Below, piece after piece: positions 15,006-23,088 of a DNA stretch of 23,214 nucleotides. Made by a program: the position numbers and the translations under genes. Origin of the DNA: JANQGH01 sp039177555. Lineage in GTDB: Bacteria; Pseudomonadota; Alphaproteobacteria; DSM-16000; Inquilinaceae. The stretch lies in assembly GCA_039177555.1 (NCBI GenBank), contig JBCDFV010000058.1:1-23214 (forward strand). Direction: 5' to 3'. Under the pieces are notes generated by a model. The model did not search any database and was not told the origin of the DNA. It saw only the letters and a program-made list of their open reading frames with translations. The number at the start of each line of letters is the position of its first letter. Position 1 is the stretch's first letter.

Positions 15006-16327
15006 CCGAGACCGTGGCCGACGGCGGTTTTCCCTGGGACATCGTGCTCAGCGCCATTGCGATCGTCCTGCTGCTGCTGATCTCCGGCTTCTTTTCCGGC
15101 TCCGAGACGGCGCTGACGGCCGCCAGCCGGGCGCGCATGCATCAGCTTGAGAAGGAAGGCGACCGCAGGGCGCGCATCGTCAACCGGCTGCGCGAGCATA
15201 AGGAGCGGCTGATCGGCGGCATCTTGCTGGGCAACAATCTGGTCAACATCCTGGCCTCGGCCATGGCGACCAGCCTGCTGCTGACCCTGGTGGGCGATGG
15301 AGCGGTCGTTCTGGCCACCCTGGTCATGACCCTACTGGTGCTGATCTTCGCCGAGGTGCTGCCGAAAACCTACGCCATCCACCGGGCGGAGACGACCGCG
15401 CTCGTCGTCGCGCGGATACTGAGCGTCGTGATCGCGATCCTGGCCCCGATCACCAAGGGCATTACGCTGGTGGTCCGCGGCTTGCTGCGGCTGTTCGGGA
15501 CCGACATTCGGGATGTCGGTGTTACGAACTATGTGGACGAGCTGCGCGGCGCCATCGAGCTGCATCGCGGCCCTGAACTTGAGGTCGACGAAGAGCGGGC
15601 CATGCTGCGCTCGATCCTGGAGCTCAGCGAGGTCGAGGTCTCCGAGATCATGACCCACCGCAGGAACGTGGTCGCGATCGACGCCGATCAATCGCCGGAA
15701 AACATCGTCGCCGACGTCATCGAGAGCCCTTACACGCGGCTGCCGCTCTGGCGCGAAGACACCGACAACATCGTCGGCGTGCTGCACGCCAAGGACGTTC
15801 TGCGCGCGGTTCGGGCCGCCGGCGGCGATGCCAGCAAAATCGTCGTCGAGGAGATCATCAAGACCCCGTGGTTCATTCCGGATACGACGACCCTGCGTGA
15901 TCAGTTGCAGGCCTTTCGGGCGCGCCGCGGCCATTTCGCGCTTGTTGTCGACGAATATGGCAGCCTGCAGGGTGTCGTGACGCTTGAAGACATCCTTGAG
16001 GAAATCGTCGGCGAGATCGACGACGAGTACGACCAGCCGGTCACCGGCATCACGCCGCAGCCGAACGGCAGCTATATCGTCGACGGCAGCGTGACGATCC
16101 GCGATCTGAACCGCCAGTTCGAATGGGATCTGCCCGACAACCAGGCATCGACCATCGCCGGGCTAGTCTTGCACGAGGCGCAGCGCATCCCGCAGGTCGG
16201 CCAGATCTTCACCTTCTATGGTCTGAGGTTCGAGATCCTGCGACGTCAGCGCAACCAGATCGTCGCGCTGCGTCTGACCCCGCCGGCTAAATCGGAGACG
16301 GACGATGTGGCCGCGACGACGGCCTAG
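15002..16327 (+). CDS. CNNM/CorC-type membrane protein with CBS domains (HlyC/CorC family)
   Basis: This 441-residue inner-membrane protein has an N-terminal DUF21/CNNM membrane domain (about 10-165, with FFSGSETALTAASRARM at 30-46 and LIFAEVLPKTYA at 113-124). A cytosolic CBS pair follows (about 210-335) and then a C-terminal CorC_HlyC transporter-associated domain (about 345-430). Family members are linked to Mg2+ and Co2+ homeostasis; the older hemolysin label is misleading. The ATG at 15002 overlaps the aroB stop; a GTG at 14981 is in frame but would lie within aroB. Coupling to aroB is recurrent in alphaproteobacteria as I recall it. Confidence 0.92.
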   Translation: MTETVADGGFPWDIVLSAIAIVLLLLISGFFSGSETALTAASRARMHQLEKEGDRRARIVNRLREHKERLIGGILLGNNLVNILASAMATSLLLTLVGDGAVVLATLVMTLLVLIFAEVLPKTYAIHRAETTALVVARILSVVIAILAPITKGITLVVRGLLRLFGTDIRDVGVTNYVDELRGAIELHRGPELEVDEERAMLRSILELSEVEVSEIMTHRRNVVAIDADQSPENIVADVIESPYTRLPLWREDTDNIVGVLHAKDVLRAVRAAGGDASKIVVEEIIKTPWFIPDTTTLRDQLQAFRARRGHFALVVDEYGSLQGVVTLEDILEEIVGEIDDEYDQPVTGITPQPNGSYIVDGSVTIRDLNRQFEWDLPDNQASTIAGLVLHEAQRIPQVGQIFTFYGLRFEILRRQRNQIVALRLTPPAKSETDDVAATTA

Positions 16328-16419
16328 CATGCATTGACAACCGGCCGTCGCACCGCACATCAGGGGGACGGTACTGCCAACCGCCGCCCCGCCAAGCCCC
16401 GTTTCAGCAAGGCCAAGCC

Positions 16420-17013
16420 ATGCCGCTGTCCCCAGCCGAACCCAGAGAGCATCTGCACACACGGCAGGTCGAATGCCGCGGGTATCGGCGCACCGATGGT
16501 CTTTGGGACATCGAAGGCCACGTCACCGACGTGAAAACGACCGGTTTCGACAATGAGTACCGCGGGCGCATCGAGCCGGGCATGGCGATCCACGACATGT
16601 GGATGCGCCTGACGCTCGACGATACGCTGACCATCCGCGCGGTGGAGGTCTGTACCGACGACAGCCCCTTCGCGATCTGTCCCGGTGCCGCGCCGAACTA
16701 CCAGAAGCTGGTTGGTCTCTCCATCCGTCCCGGCTTCACCCGCAAAACCCGTGTCTTGCTGGGCGGCGCCAAGGGATGCACCCATCTCACGGAACTGCTC
16801 GGCCCGGTCGCCACGACCGCGTTTCAGACGATTTTTCCGGTCCTGGCCCGCGAGCGTGAGGAAATGAAGGCCGTCGCGGGCGACGCCTCAGGAACAGACG
16901 TGAACCCGGGCAAACCCCAAAAACCGGTCCTACTGAACACGTGTCACGCCTTCGCCAGCGATGGACCGCTGGTCAAGAAACGTTGGCCGGACTTCTATAC
17001 CGGCGAGGTCTGA
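16420..17013 (+). CDS. DUF2889 domain protein
   Basis: This 197-residue soluble protein matches the DUF2889 pattern: an N-terminal HTRQVECRGYRRTDGLWDIE, DYE-like KTTGFDNEYRGRIEPG, the IHDMWMRLTLDD strand region, and then GCTHLTELLGPVATTAFQT and a C-terminal CHAFASDGPLVKKRWPDFY. The conserved Cys/His (GCTHL) suggest metal or substrate binding, but no function is established. It follows the CorC-like gene after 92 bases. Its 3' end overlaps the convergent ribbon-helix-helix gene by 19 bases. Confidence 0.88.
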   Translation: MPLSPAEPREHLHTRQVECRGYRRTDGLWDIEGHVTDVKTTGFDNEYRGRIEPGMAIHDMWMRLTLDDTLTIRAVEVCTDDSPFAICPGAAPNYQKLVGLSIRPGFTRKTRVLLGGAKGCTHLTELLGPVATTAFQTIFPVLAREREEMKAVAGDASGTDVNPGKPQKPVLLNTCHAFASDGPLVKKRWPDFYTGEV

Positions 17014-17303
17014 AACGCCCGCCCAAGCGGATCGCGACCCGCTGTCGCAAAAGCCGACGCGCGACCCGCGCCGACACCGACTGTCGACGCCAGATCGCGA
17101 TAGTGCCGCAGGATGGCTATTCTCAACGCGTTGGTGAAGCCGGAGTATTCGGCCTTCGCGCGCTTCACCTCGGTGCAGAAATCGTGGATGCTGATCTGCC
17201 GATGATGACAGATTTCTTGTAGGCAGCGCCAGGTGAAGGGGTCAAGCTTTACGCTGGTTCTTCGCCCCTCGACCATGACGTTTCGACATTCAAGGCCGCT
17301 CAT
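16995..17303 (-). CDS. Ribbon-helix-helix domain protein
   Basis: This 102-residue protein has an Arc-like ribbon-helix-helix fold of the RHH_4 type. The strand NVMVEGRRTSVKLDPFTW (residues 8-25) would enter the DNA major groove as a dimer, then the helices LQEICHHRQISIHDFCTEV and NALRIAILRHYRDL follow. The last 30 residues are low in complexity and partly encoded in the overlap with the DUF2889 gene. The ATG at 17303 is preferred to 17318 because GGTGGTGAG lies directly upstream of it and not of the other; both are possible. It is likely a transcriptional regulator with unknown targets. It is a single gene with an AT-rich upstream region. Confidence 0.82.
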   Translation of the reverse strand: MSGLECRNVMVEGRRTSVKLDPFTWRCLQEICHHRQISIHDFCTEVKRAKAEYSGFTNALRIAILRHYRDLASTVGVGAGRASAFATAGRDPLGRAFQTSPV

Positions 17304-17345
17304 CTCACCACCAGCCATTCACTGTTGTTTGCGAGTAGATGATCA

Positions 17346-17375
17346 ACATAACATGATTGTCTAATTGTATGTCAC
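17346..17375 (-). promoter_or_regulatory. Possible promoter of the ribbon-helix-helix gene
   Basis: On the minus strand GTGACA (17375-17370) and TTATGT (17351-17346) are 18 bases apart in a clearly AT-rich gap of about 105 bases between the RHH gene and the end of the BolA gene. The rest of the gap shows no hairpin or ORF that I can support. Confidence 0.3.
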
Positions 17376-17424
17376 CCCTCATGGGAGATAAACCTACCGT
17401 GTTTTGCAACAATACGCACGCGGT

Positions 17425-17712
17425 TCAGAGTGACTTGTGCGCGGCTTCCGCAGAAGTCAAGGCGCGGACCGAAAGGGCATGAACGCGATCAGCCAGCTCT
17501 TCGGACAGAATGCGATAGACCAGCCTTTGGCGATCGACGCGCGACCGCCCCTGGAAACGATCACTCACGACCGTAACGTTGAAGTGGCTTTCGCCGCGTC
17601 CATCATGTCCGGCGTGCCCCTCATGTCGGTGGCTGTCGTCCTCGATGGTCAGTTCGATCGGCGCCAGCGCCTCCGTCAGCTTGCTTTGCATCCGTGTCGC
17701 AACCGGCCCCAA
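17425..17712 (-). CDS. BolA family protein
   Basis: This 95-residue protein belongs to the BolA/IbaG family, which pairs with monothiol glutaredoxins in iron-sulfur handling and in some species affects transcription. It contains KLTEALAPIELTIEDDSH (11-28), a His-rich loop with HRHEGHAGH (28-36), ESHFNVTVVSDRFQGRSRV (41-59), RQRLVYRILSEEL (61-73) and the terminal HALSVRALT (78-86). I place the start at a TTG (17712), because GGGGAGAG (17724-17717) lies just upstream and the resulting MGPVATR matches the usual N-terminus length; ATG 17691 is the alternative. The frame stays open further upstream, but that part does not look like BolA. Confidence 0.88.
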   Translation of the reverse strand: MGPVATRMQSKLTEALAPIELTIEDDSHRHEGHAGHDGRGESHFNVTVVSDRFQGRSRVDRQRLVYRILSEELADRVHALSVRALTSAEAAHKSL

Positions 17713-17785
17713 TGGACTCTCCCCAATTCTTCGCAGCTTAGAACCTGTATAGATTCCCACATAACAAACGAAGCCTGCAAGAAAA

Positions 17786-17814
17786 TTAACAAGGCATACC
17801 CCGCGTGGTTTAGT
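17786..17814 (+). promoter_or_regulatory. Possible promoter of the antiporter gene
   Basis: TTAACA (17786-17791) and TTTAGT (17809-17814) are 17 bases apart, just upstream of the antiporter ATG at 17826. The -35 matches consensus in five of six and the -10 in four of six positions. The leader would be very short. Confidence 0.32.
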
Positions 17815-17825
17815 CACGCATCGTA

Positions 17826-19100
17826 ATGGAAGACACAACACCTCATATTCTGGACACGGTCGCCATCCTGTTGACGCTGACGGCCGTCTTCAGCTGGGTG
17901 AACGCGAAGTATTTGCGGCTGCCGCACTCGGTCGCGCTAGTGCTGGCGGGTCTAACGGTTTCGGTCGTCCTGTTGTTGAGCAGTGTGTCGTTTCCCGGGC
18001 TCGGCCTGGCCGACGGGCTGCGCAACGGGATCCAACTAATCGATTTCTCGCGCGCTCTGCTCGACGGGATGCTCGCCTTCATGCTGTTCGCGGGCGGCAT
18101 GCAGATCGATTTCGACGAGATGCGCGGGCGCCGGATCACCATCGGCATCCTTGCCGTCGCCGGCACGTTGATCTCGGTCGCGGTCATCGGTACCGCCTTC
18201 TGGGGCGTGGCGATGCTGTTCGGCATCGATCTGCCGCTGATCTGGGCCCTGGTTTTTGCCGCGCTGATCAGCCCGACCGACCCCGTCGCGGTCCTGGTCA
18301 CTTTGAAAAGCAGCAAGCTGCCGTCGCGCATCAAAATCGTGATGCAGGGCGAGTCCCTGTTCAATGACGGCGTCGGCATCGTTCTGTTCGCTGCCTTCAT
18401 TCAGATCGCCGACGGCGATGCCAGCCTCGGCATCGGCCATATCCTGGTGGACATGGTGATCGAGACCGGAGGCGGCATCGCGCTCGGCGCCGCCGCAGGC
18501 TATCTCACCTACCTCGCCATCCGGGCGATCGACGAGCATGCCATTACCGTGCTGCTCACGATCGCGCTGGTCTCCGCAGCGTATGCGCTGGCGCATCACA
18601 TCCACGTCAGCGGCCCGATCGCCATGGTCGTGGCCGGCTTGCTGATCGGCAATCGCGGCGCCAGCCGCGGCATGAGCGAGCAGACCCGCCGATATGTCGA
18701 CTCGTTTTGGATCCTGGTCGGTGAAATCCTCGATTCGCTGCTGTTCTTCTTGGTCGGGCTGGAAGTCCTGTTGATCCATCTCGACTATGCCCATATCGGC
18801 CTGACGCTTCTGGCGATCCCGATTGCGGTCGCAGCCCGGGTGCTGTCGATCGCGATCGCCTTGCCGGCATCCGGTCATTGGCGCGGGATTCGCGCGTCCA
18901 GTGTGACCTTGATGACTTGGGGCGGCGTGCGCGGCGGCATCTCGATTGCCTTGGCGCTGTCCATCCAGGACGAAACCTTCCGCGGCATGATCCTGTCGGC
19001 CACCTATGCCGTGGTGCTGTTCACGATCGTCGGCTTCGGCCTGACGATTTCCGGCGTTGCCCGCCGGCTCTATCCGGAAGAACCAAAAGATCATAGCTGA
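17826..19100 (+). CDS. CPA1-type Na+/H+ antiporter (NhaP-like)
   Basis: This 424-residue inner-membrane protein has about twelve hydrophobic segments and exchanges Na+ (or K+/Li+) for protons. Key motifs are FAGGMQIDFDEMR near residue 90, SPTDPVAVLVTLK (149-161, D152) and GESLFNDGVGIVLF (176-189) with the N180-D181 pair characteristic of the CPA1 branch. MTWGGVRGGISIALALS near residues 363-379 is also typical. It is complete. It lies between the BolA gene (divergent) and the J-domain gene (same strand, 61-base gap). Since BolA and J-domain genes are usually direct neighbours in related genomes, as I recall, it may be a later insertion. Confidence 0.93.
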   Translation: MEDTTPHILDTVAILLTLTAVFSWVNAKYLRLPHSVALVLAGLTVSVVLLLSSVSFPGLGLADGLRNGIQLIDFSRALLDGMLAFMLFAGGMQIDFDEMRGRRITIGILAVAGTLISVAVIGTAFWGVAMLFGIDLPLIWALVFAALISPTDPVAVLVTLKSSKLPSRIKIVMQGESLFNDGVGIVLFAAFIQIADGDASLGIGHILVDMVIETGGGIALGAAAGYLTYLAIRAIDEHAITVLLTIALVSAAYALAHHIHVSGPIAMVVAGLLIGNRGASRGMSEQTRRYVDSFWILVGEILDSLLFFLVGLEVLLIHLDYAHIGLTLLAIPIAVAARVLSIAIALPASGHWRGIRASSVTLMTWGGVRGGISIALALSIQDETFRGMILSATYAVVLFTIVGFGLTISGVARRLYPEEPKDHS

Positions 19101-19161
19101 TCGGCAATTTGCGACCTTGCCGATCCTTGTCAGCACGCCGGCCGCACCACATACTTGGACC

Positions 19162-19743
19162 ATGGTTGCCTTGAAGGACAGTTTGGAAGACCCGTGGCCG
19201 GCCGACGAGCCGGAGGCCATCGAGCGTGGCTGCGATCACCCTGACTGTATGGCGGCCGGCACCTACCGGGCGCCGAAATCAAGGCATCGCCTGAACGACT
19301 ATTACTGGTTCTGCCTGGATCATGTCCGGGCCTACAACAAGGCCTGGAACTATTATGAGGGCCTGTCCGACGACGAGGTCGAACAGTCGGTGCGCGCCGA
19401 TACGATCTGGCAGCGCAGGACGAAGCCCTTGGGTTCCTGGCGCGCGCGCGAGCATTGGCTGCGGGAGAAGGTCGCCCAGGACTTCTACGCCGATCAGCAG
19501 AGCACCGCCAACGATCATGCCGGCGCGAATCGAAAGGCCGCCGGCAAGGTTTCCGAGATCGACCAGGCCATGCAGGTGCTGGAGCTTGCCTATCCGCTGG
19601 ACCTTGCAACGGCCAAATCTCAATACAAGGTGCTGGTCAAACGGCACCACCCCGACGCCAATGGCGGCGACAAGGCGGCCGAGGAAAAGCTGAAAGCGAT
19701 CAATCACGCATACGGCGTTTTAAAAGCCGCGCTTTCCGTTTAA
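19162..19743 (+). CDS. J-domain protein with N-terminal Cys/His motif
   Basis: This 193-residue protein has a C-terminal J domain (about 134-193) with the diagnostic HPD tripeptide at 163-165 (VKRHHPDANGGDK), so it should stimulate an Hsp70-type DnaK. The N-terminal half has CDHPDC (24-29), YRAPKSRHRLNDYYWFCLDH (35-54) and AYNKAWNYY, where C24, C29, C51 and H54 could hold a zinc ion. This arrangement is a recognisable alphaproteobacterial type found before cobS. The ATG at 19162 is used; the frame continues upstream into the antiporter gene. The specific client is unknown. cobS follows after 34 bases, so it is probably in one operon with cobS-cobT. Confidence 0.88.
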   Translation: MVALKDSLEDPWPADEPEAIERGCDHPDCMAAGTYRAPKSRHRLNDYYWFCLDHVRAYNKAWNYYEGLSDDEVEQSVRADTIWQRRTKPLGSWRAREHWLREKVAQDFYADQQSTANDHAGANRKAAGKVSEIDQAMQVLELAYPLDLATAKSQYKVLVKRHHPDANGGDKAAEEKLKAINHAYGVLKAALSV

Positions 19744-19777
19744 GTTCCCCGCCGCATTAGCCTGAGAGACAAGACGC

Positions 19778-20752
19778 ATGCCTTCCGACATGTCCCCGGA
19801 CGCCCTGCCCGACATCAAACTGTCGGTTCGCCAATCCTTTGGCATCGACAGCGATATGGAGGTTCCGGCCTTTAGCCAGGGCGGTGAATATGTGCCGGAT
19901 ATCGACGAGACCTATCGTTTCGACCGCAACACCACCCTGGCCATCCTGGCCGGCTTCGCGTTCAACCGACGGGTCATGATCCAGGGCTATCACGGCACCG
20001 GCAAATCGACCCACATCGAACAGGTGGCCGCCCAGCTGAACTGGCCGTGCATTCGCATCAACCTCGACAGCCATATCAGCCGGATCGACCTGATCGGCAA
20101 GGACGCGATCGTGCTGCGCGACGGCAAGCAGGTGACGGAGTATCGCGAGGGCATTCTGCCTTGGGCGCTTCAGCACCCCACCGCCCTCGTCTTCGACGAA
20201 TACGACGCCGGTCGGCCGGACGTGATGTTCGTGATCCAGCGCGTGCTGGAGGTCGAGGGAAGGCTGACCCTGCTGGACCAGAACAAGATCATCCGCCCGC
20301 ACCCGTCGTTCCGGCTGTTTTCGACCGCCAATACCGTCGGGCTGGGCGACACGACCGGCCTCTATCACGGCACCCAGCAGATCAACCAGGGCCAGATGGA
20401 CCGCTGGAACATCGTCGCGACCTTGAACTATCTGGAACATGACGACGAGGTGAACATCGTCCTGGCGAAGATGCCTCAATACGACACCGATAGTGGCCGC
20501 GAAGAGGTCAGCGCCATGGTCCGGCTGGCCGATCTGACGCGCGCCGGCTTCATGGCGGGCGACATCTCCACCGTCATGTCGCCGCGAACGGTGATCACCT
20601 GGGCGGAAAACCAGGAGATCTTCGCCGATCGCGCCTTCGCCTTCCGCACCACCTTCTTGAACAAGTGCGATGAGGTCGAACGGCCCGTGGTGGCTGAATA
20701 CTATCAGCGCTGCTTCGGCGAAGAGCTGGCCGACGAGTTGCCCCTGTCGTAA
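19778..20752 (+). CDS. cobS: Aerobic cobaltochelatase subunit CobS
   Basis: This 324-residue AAA+ ATPase works with CobT and CobN to insert cobalt into hydrogenobyrinate a,c-diamide in the aerobic B12 pathway. The N-terminus LPDIKLSVRQSFGIDSDMEV is typical, followed by Walker A GYHGTGKS (70-77), Walker B LVFDEYDAG with D140-E141, and FRLFSTANTVGLGD as the sensor-1 region. The C-terminus ending in EEL.DELPLS is also familiar. The length matches family members. It is followed by cobT after 58 bases. No B12 riboswitch is visible upstream, and cobN is not in the window. Confidence 0.97.
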   Translation: MPSDMSPDALPDIKLSVRQSFGIDSDMEVPAFSQGGEYVPDIDETYRFDRNTTLAILAGFAFNRRVMIQGYHGTGKSTHIEQVAAQLNWPCIRINLDSHISRIDLIGKDAIVLRDGKQVTEYREGILPWALQHPTALVFDEYDAGRPDVMFVIQRVLEVEGRLTLLDQNKIIRPHPSFRLFSTANTVGLGDTTGLYHGTQQINQGQMDRWNIVATLNYLEHDDEVNIVLAKMPQYDTDSGREEVSAMVRLADLTRAGFMAGDISTVMSPRTVITWAENQEIFADRAFAFRTTFLNKCDEVERPVVAEYYQRCFGEELADELPLS

Positions 20753-20810
20753 CCGCTTGGAAGGCAGCGGGCCGGCCCAGCCGCTCGGATGCCGATGATC
20801 TGATCAGACC

Positions 20811-22664
20811 ATGTCTCAGCGCCAGGACGACCCGACAGAGACCTTCAAGCAGGCGACGGCGGCGTGCCTGCGGGCAATCGCCGAACGGGGCGACGTGACC
20901 GTTACCTTTGGCAGTGAGCCGGCGGGCATCGCGGGCACCAGGGCCCGCCTGCCCGCCCCGCCGCGAACCATGGACAAGCAGGAAGCCGCCCGCGTTCGGG
21001 GCGCGGCCGATCAGGTTGCGCTGCGGCTGCGCCATCACGACGCCGCGGTGCACGCGGCGCGCCTGCCCTCCGGCGACACCGCACGGGCGACGTTCGACGC
21101 CTTGGAACAGGCGCGGTGCGAAGCGATCGGTGCCCGCCAGATGGCCGGCGTCGCCGACAATCTCGAAGCCGCGATGGACGATCGCTATCGCCGGCAGGGC
21201 TTCGAGGCCATGACGGAACGCGAACAGGTGCCGCTGGTCGAGGCCATCCGGCTGCTGGCGCGCGAGGCGATGACCGGCAGCCAACCGCCCGAGGTCGCCA
21301 AACAGGCCGCCAGCCTATGGCGTCCGTGGATCGAAAAGCGCATCGGCAACAAGCTGACCGGATTGCGCGACCTGTTGGACGATCAGCAGGCCTTTGGCCA
21401 GTCGGTCCGCCAAATACTGTCGGACATGGACATGGATGTCGGCGCGGAGGACGAGGCCGACTCGGACCAGGCGGACGACGATCAGGAACCGGACCAGGAC
21501 GAGACCGATAGCGAACAGCGCCAGGGCGAGGAAACCTCGCTGGACCCGGACTCCATAGAAGGCGACCCCTCCGACGGCGACGAGATGGAGGCCGAGGGAG
21601 CGGCGGAGGACATCGACGGCGACCTGGCCGAAACCGCCGGCGACGACGACCCGGACGCGCCCGGGCGGCCCTGGGAGCGGCCAGAGGGCGACATCAACGA
21701 CCCTTCGCGCATGAGCTATCGGGCCTTCGCCACCGAATTCGACGAAATCACCGACGCGGCCGATCTGTGCGACGGGGACGAACTGACCCGGCTGCGCCTG
21801 ATGCTGGACCAGCAATTGCAGCATCTGCAGGGCGCGATCGCGCGTCTGGCCAACCGGCTGCAACGGCGCCTGATGGCGCGCCAGACACGGGACTGGGAAT
21901 TCGATCTCGACGAGGGGATTCTCGACGCCTCCCGGCTGGCGCGCATCGTGGTCAACCCGATGTCGTCGCTCTCCTTCAAGGTCGAGAAAGACACCGATTT
22001 CCGCGACACGGTGGTCACGCTGCTGATCGACAATTCGGGCTCGATGCGTGGCCGGCCGATCGGTATCGCGGCGATCAGCGCGGACATTCTGGCGCGGACC
22101 CTAGAACGCTGCGGCGTGAAGGTCGAGATCCTGGGCTTCACCACGCGCGCCTGGAAGGGCGGCATGTCGCGCGAGAAGTGGATACAGGCCGGCAAGCCGG
22201 AACGGCCCGGACGGCTGAACGATCTTCGGCACATCATCTACCAGGCCGCCGACGCGCCCTGGCGCCGGGCGCGTAAGAATCTCGGTCTGATGCTGCGCGA
22301 AGGCATTCTGAAGGAGAACATCGACGGCGAGGCCCTGCTTTGGGCCCATGAGCGGCTGTTGGCCCGGCAGGAACAGCGGCGCATCCTGATGGTGATCTCC
22401 GACGGCGCCCCGGTCGACGACAGCACGCTGTCGGTCAATCCCGGCAACTATCTGGAACGGCACCTGAAGCAGGTTATCGACTATATCGAGACCTACTCAC
22501 CGGTCGAGATCATCGCCATCGGCATCGGCCACGACGTCACCCGCTACTATCGCCGTGCGGTGACCATCGTCGACGCCGAGCAGTTGGGCGGCACCATGGT
22601 CGACAAGCTGGCCGAACTGTTCGACGAGACCGCCCAGGCGCCGATGCGCCGCCGCGCCTCCTAG
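20811..22664 (+). CDS. cobT: Aerobic cobaltochelatase subunit CobT
   Basis: This 617-residue protein forms a chaperone-like ring with CobS that activates CobN for cobalt insertion. The N-terminal part (about 1-205) is helical. A very acidic linker follows at about residues 208-288, rich in Asp and Glu, as in other CobT proteins. The C-terminal von Willebrand A domain has the MIDAS motif DNSGSMRG, with D407, S409 and S411. Other markers are RDWEFDLDEGILDASRLAR and VVNPMSSLSFKVEKDTDFRD ahead of it. The protein appears complete, ending RRRAS. The TAG stop is directly followed by the IS630-like element, so the insertion leaves the coding part intact. Confidence 0.97.
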   Translation: MSQRQDDPTETFKQATAACLRAIAERGDVTVTFGSEPAGIAGTRARLPAPPRTMDKQEAARVRGAADQVALRLRHHDAAVHAARLPSGDTARATFDALEQARCEAIGARQMAGVADNLEAAMDDRYRRQGFEAMTEREQVPLVEAIRLLAREAMTGSQPPEVAKQAASLWRPWIEKRIGNKLTGLRDLLDDQQAFGQSVRQILSDMDMDVGAEDEADSDQADDDQEPDQDETDSEQRQGEETSLDPDSIEGDPSDGDEMEAEGAAEDIDGDLAETAGDDDPDAPGRPWERPEGDINDPSRMSYRAFATEFDEITDAADLCDGDELTRLRLMLDQQLQHLQGAIARLANRLQRRLMARQTRDWEFDLDEGILDASRLARIVVNPMSSLSFKVEKDTDFRDTVVTLLIDNSGSMRGRPIGIAAISADILARTLERCGVKVEILGFTTRAWKGGMSREKWIQAGKPERPGRLNDLRHIIYQAADAPWRRARKNLGLMLREGILKENIDGEALLWAHERLLARQEQRRILMVISDGAPVDDSTLSVNPGNYLERHLKQVIDYIETYSPVEIIAIGIGHDVTRYYRRAVTIVDAEQLGGTMVDKLAELFDETAQAPMRRRAS

Positions 22665-23082
22665 TGCGCTGACCCGATCTGAGTGAATCGAAGGGGTTCA
22701 CAGATGGGCTTGATCTGATTCAACCGGTCGGCCGGAAAGTATGTCGAAAGCTCTTTCAGTGGATCTACCCGCGCGGGTTCCGGCTGCCGTGGCTGAGGGT
22801 GCCAGGCACCGAGCGGCGGTGGCACGGTTCGGTATCAGTGCGGCCAGTGTCAGCCGATGGCGTGCGCTGGCACGCCGACTGGGCGATATACGGCCCGGTC
22901 CGTTGGCCGGAGACCGCCGCTCTGGTCGGGTCGAGGCGCAGGCCGGTCTCATCCTTTGGCTGCTCAATGAGACGCCGGACATCACCATCGAGGAGTTGCG
23001 CCGCGCCCTGGCCGCTCACGGCCATCGCTTCGGCTATGGCACGGTCCAGCGGTTTCTTCAGCGCCTGCGGAGACGATCCTGA
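22665..23082 (+). mobile_element. Partial IS630-family insertion sequence
   Basis: The 76 bases after the cobT stop contain no gene, only a stem of TGAATC/GATTCA (22683-22722 region), and lead into an IS630-type HTH ORF. IS630 elements insert at TA dinucleotides, and the cobT stop codon supplies a TA right at the apparent edge. A terminal repeat partner at the right end cannot be identified in the remaining sequence, and no DDE domain is seen before the window ends. Exact boundaries are therefore inferred. Confidence 0.5.
22741..23082 (+). CDS. IS630-family transposase N-terminal (OrfA-like) HTH protein
   Basis: This 113-residue protein begins MSKALSVDL, as IS630 transposases of alphaproteobacteria do. 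It has a helix-turn-helix (RAAVARFGISAASVSRWRAL, about 23-42), then GDRRSGRVEAQAGLILWLL and the second helix set TPDITIEELRRALAAHG.R.GYGTVQRFLQR (about 78-108). It ends at RRRS before any catalytic DDE residue. In some IS630 elements the catalytic part is a second ORF reached by frameshifting, but the next 130 bases show no continuation, so decay or truncation is more likely. GGAAAG lies just before the ATG. Confidence 0.78.
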   Translation: MSKALSVDLPARVPAAVAEGARHRAAVARFGISAASVSRWRALARRLGDIRPGPLAGDRRSGRVEAQAGLILWLLNETPDITIEELRRALAAHGHRFGYGTVQRFLQRLRRRS

Positions 23083-23088
23083 CTGGTA

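Noticed and set aside
17746..17766. TGTAT...ATAACA pattern upstream of BolA resembling the operator sites at 30-47 and 4845-4862.
   Set aside because: Its spacing is three bases longer and the central positions do not match, so I do not count it as a third site.
18036..19220. Minus-strand open frame of 394 codons over the antiporter.
   Set aside because: It has shadow composition (Asp, Gln, Arg, His rich) opposite a membrane protein and no recognisable domain.
19101..19777. Possible cobalamin riboswitch ahead of the cob genes.
   Set aside because: No B12-box-like conserved sequence or extended non-coding leader is present; the gaps are only 61 and 34 bases.
20769..20778. GGGCCGGCCC palindrome between cobS and cobT.
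   Set aside because: A 10-bp GC-only palindrome is expected by chance in DNA of this composition and has no supporting context.
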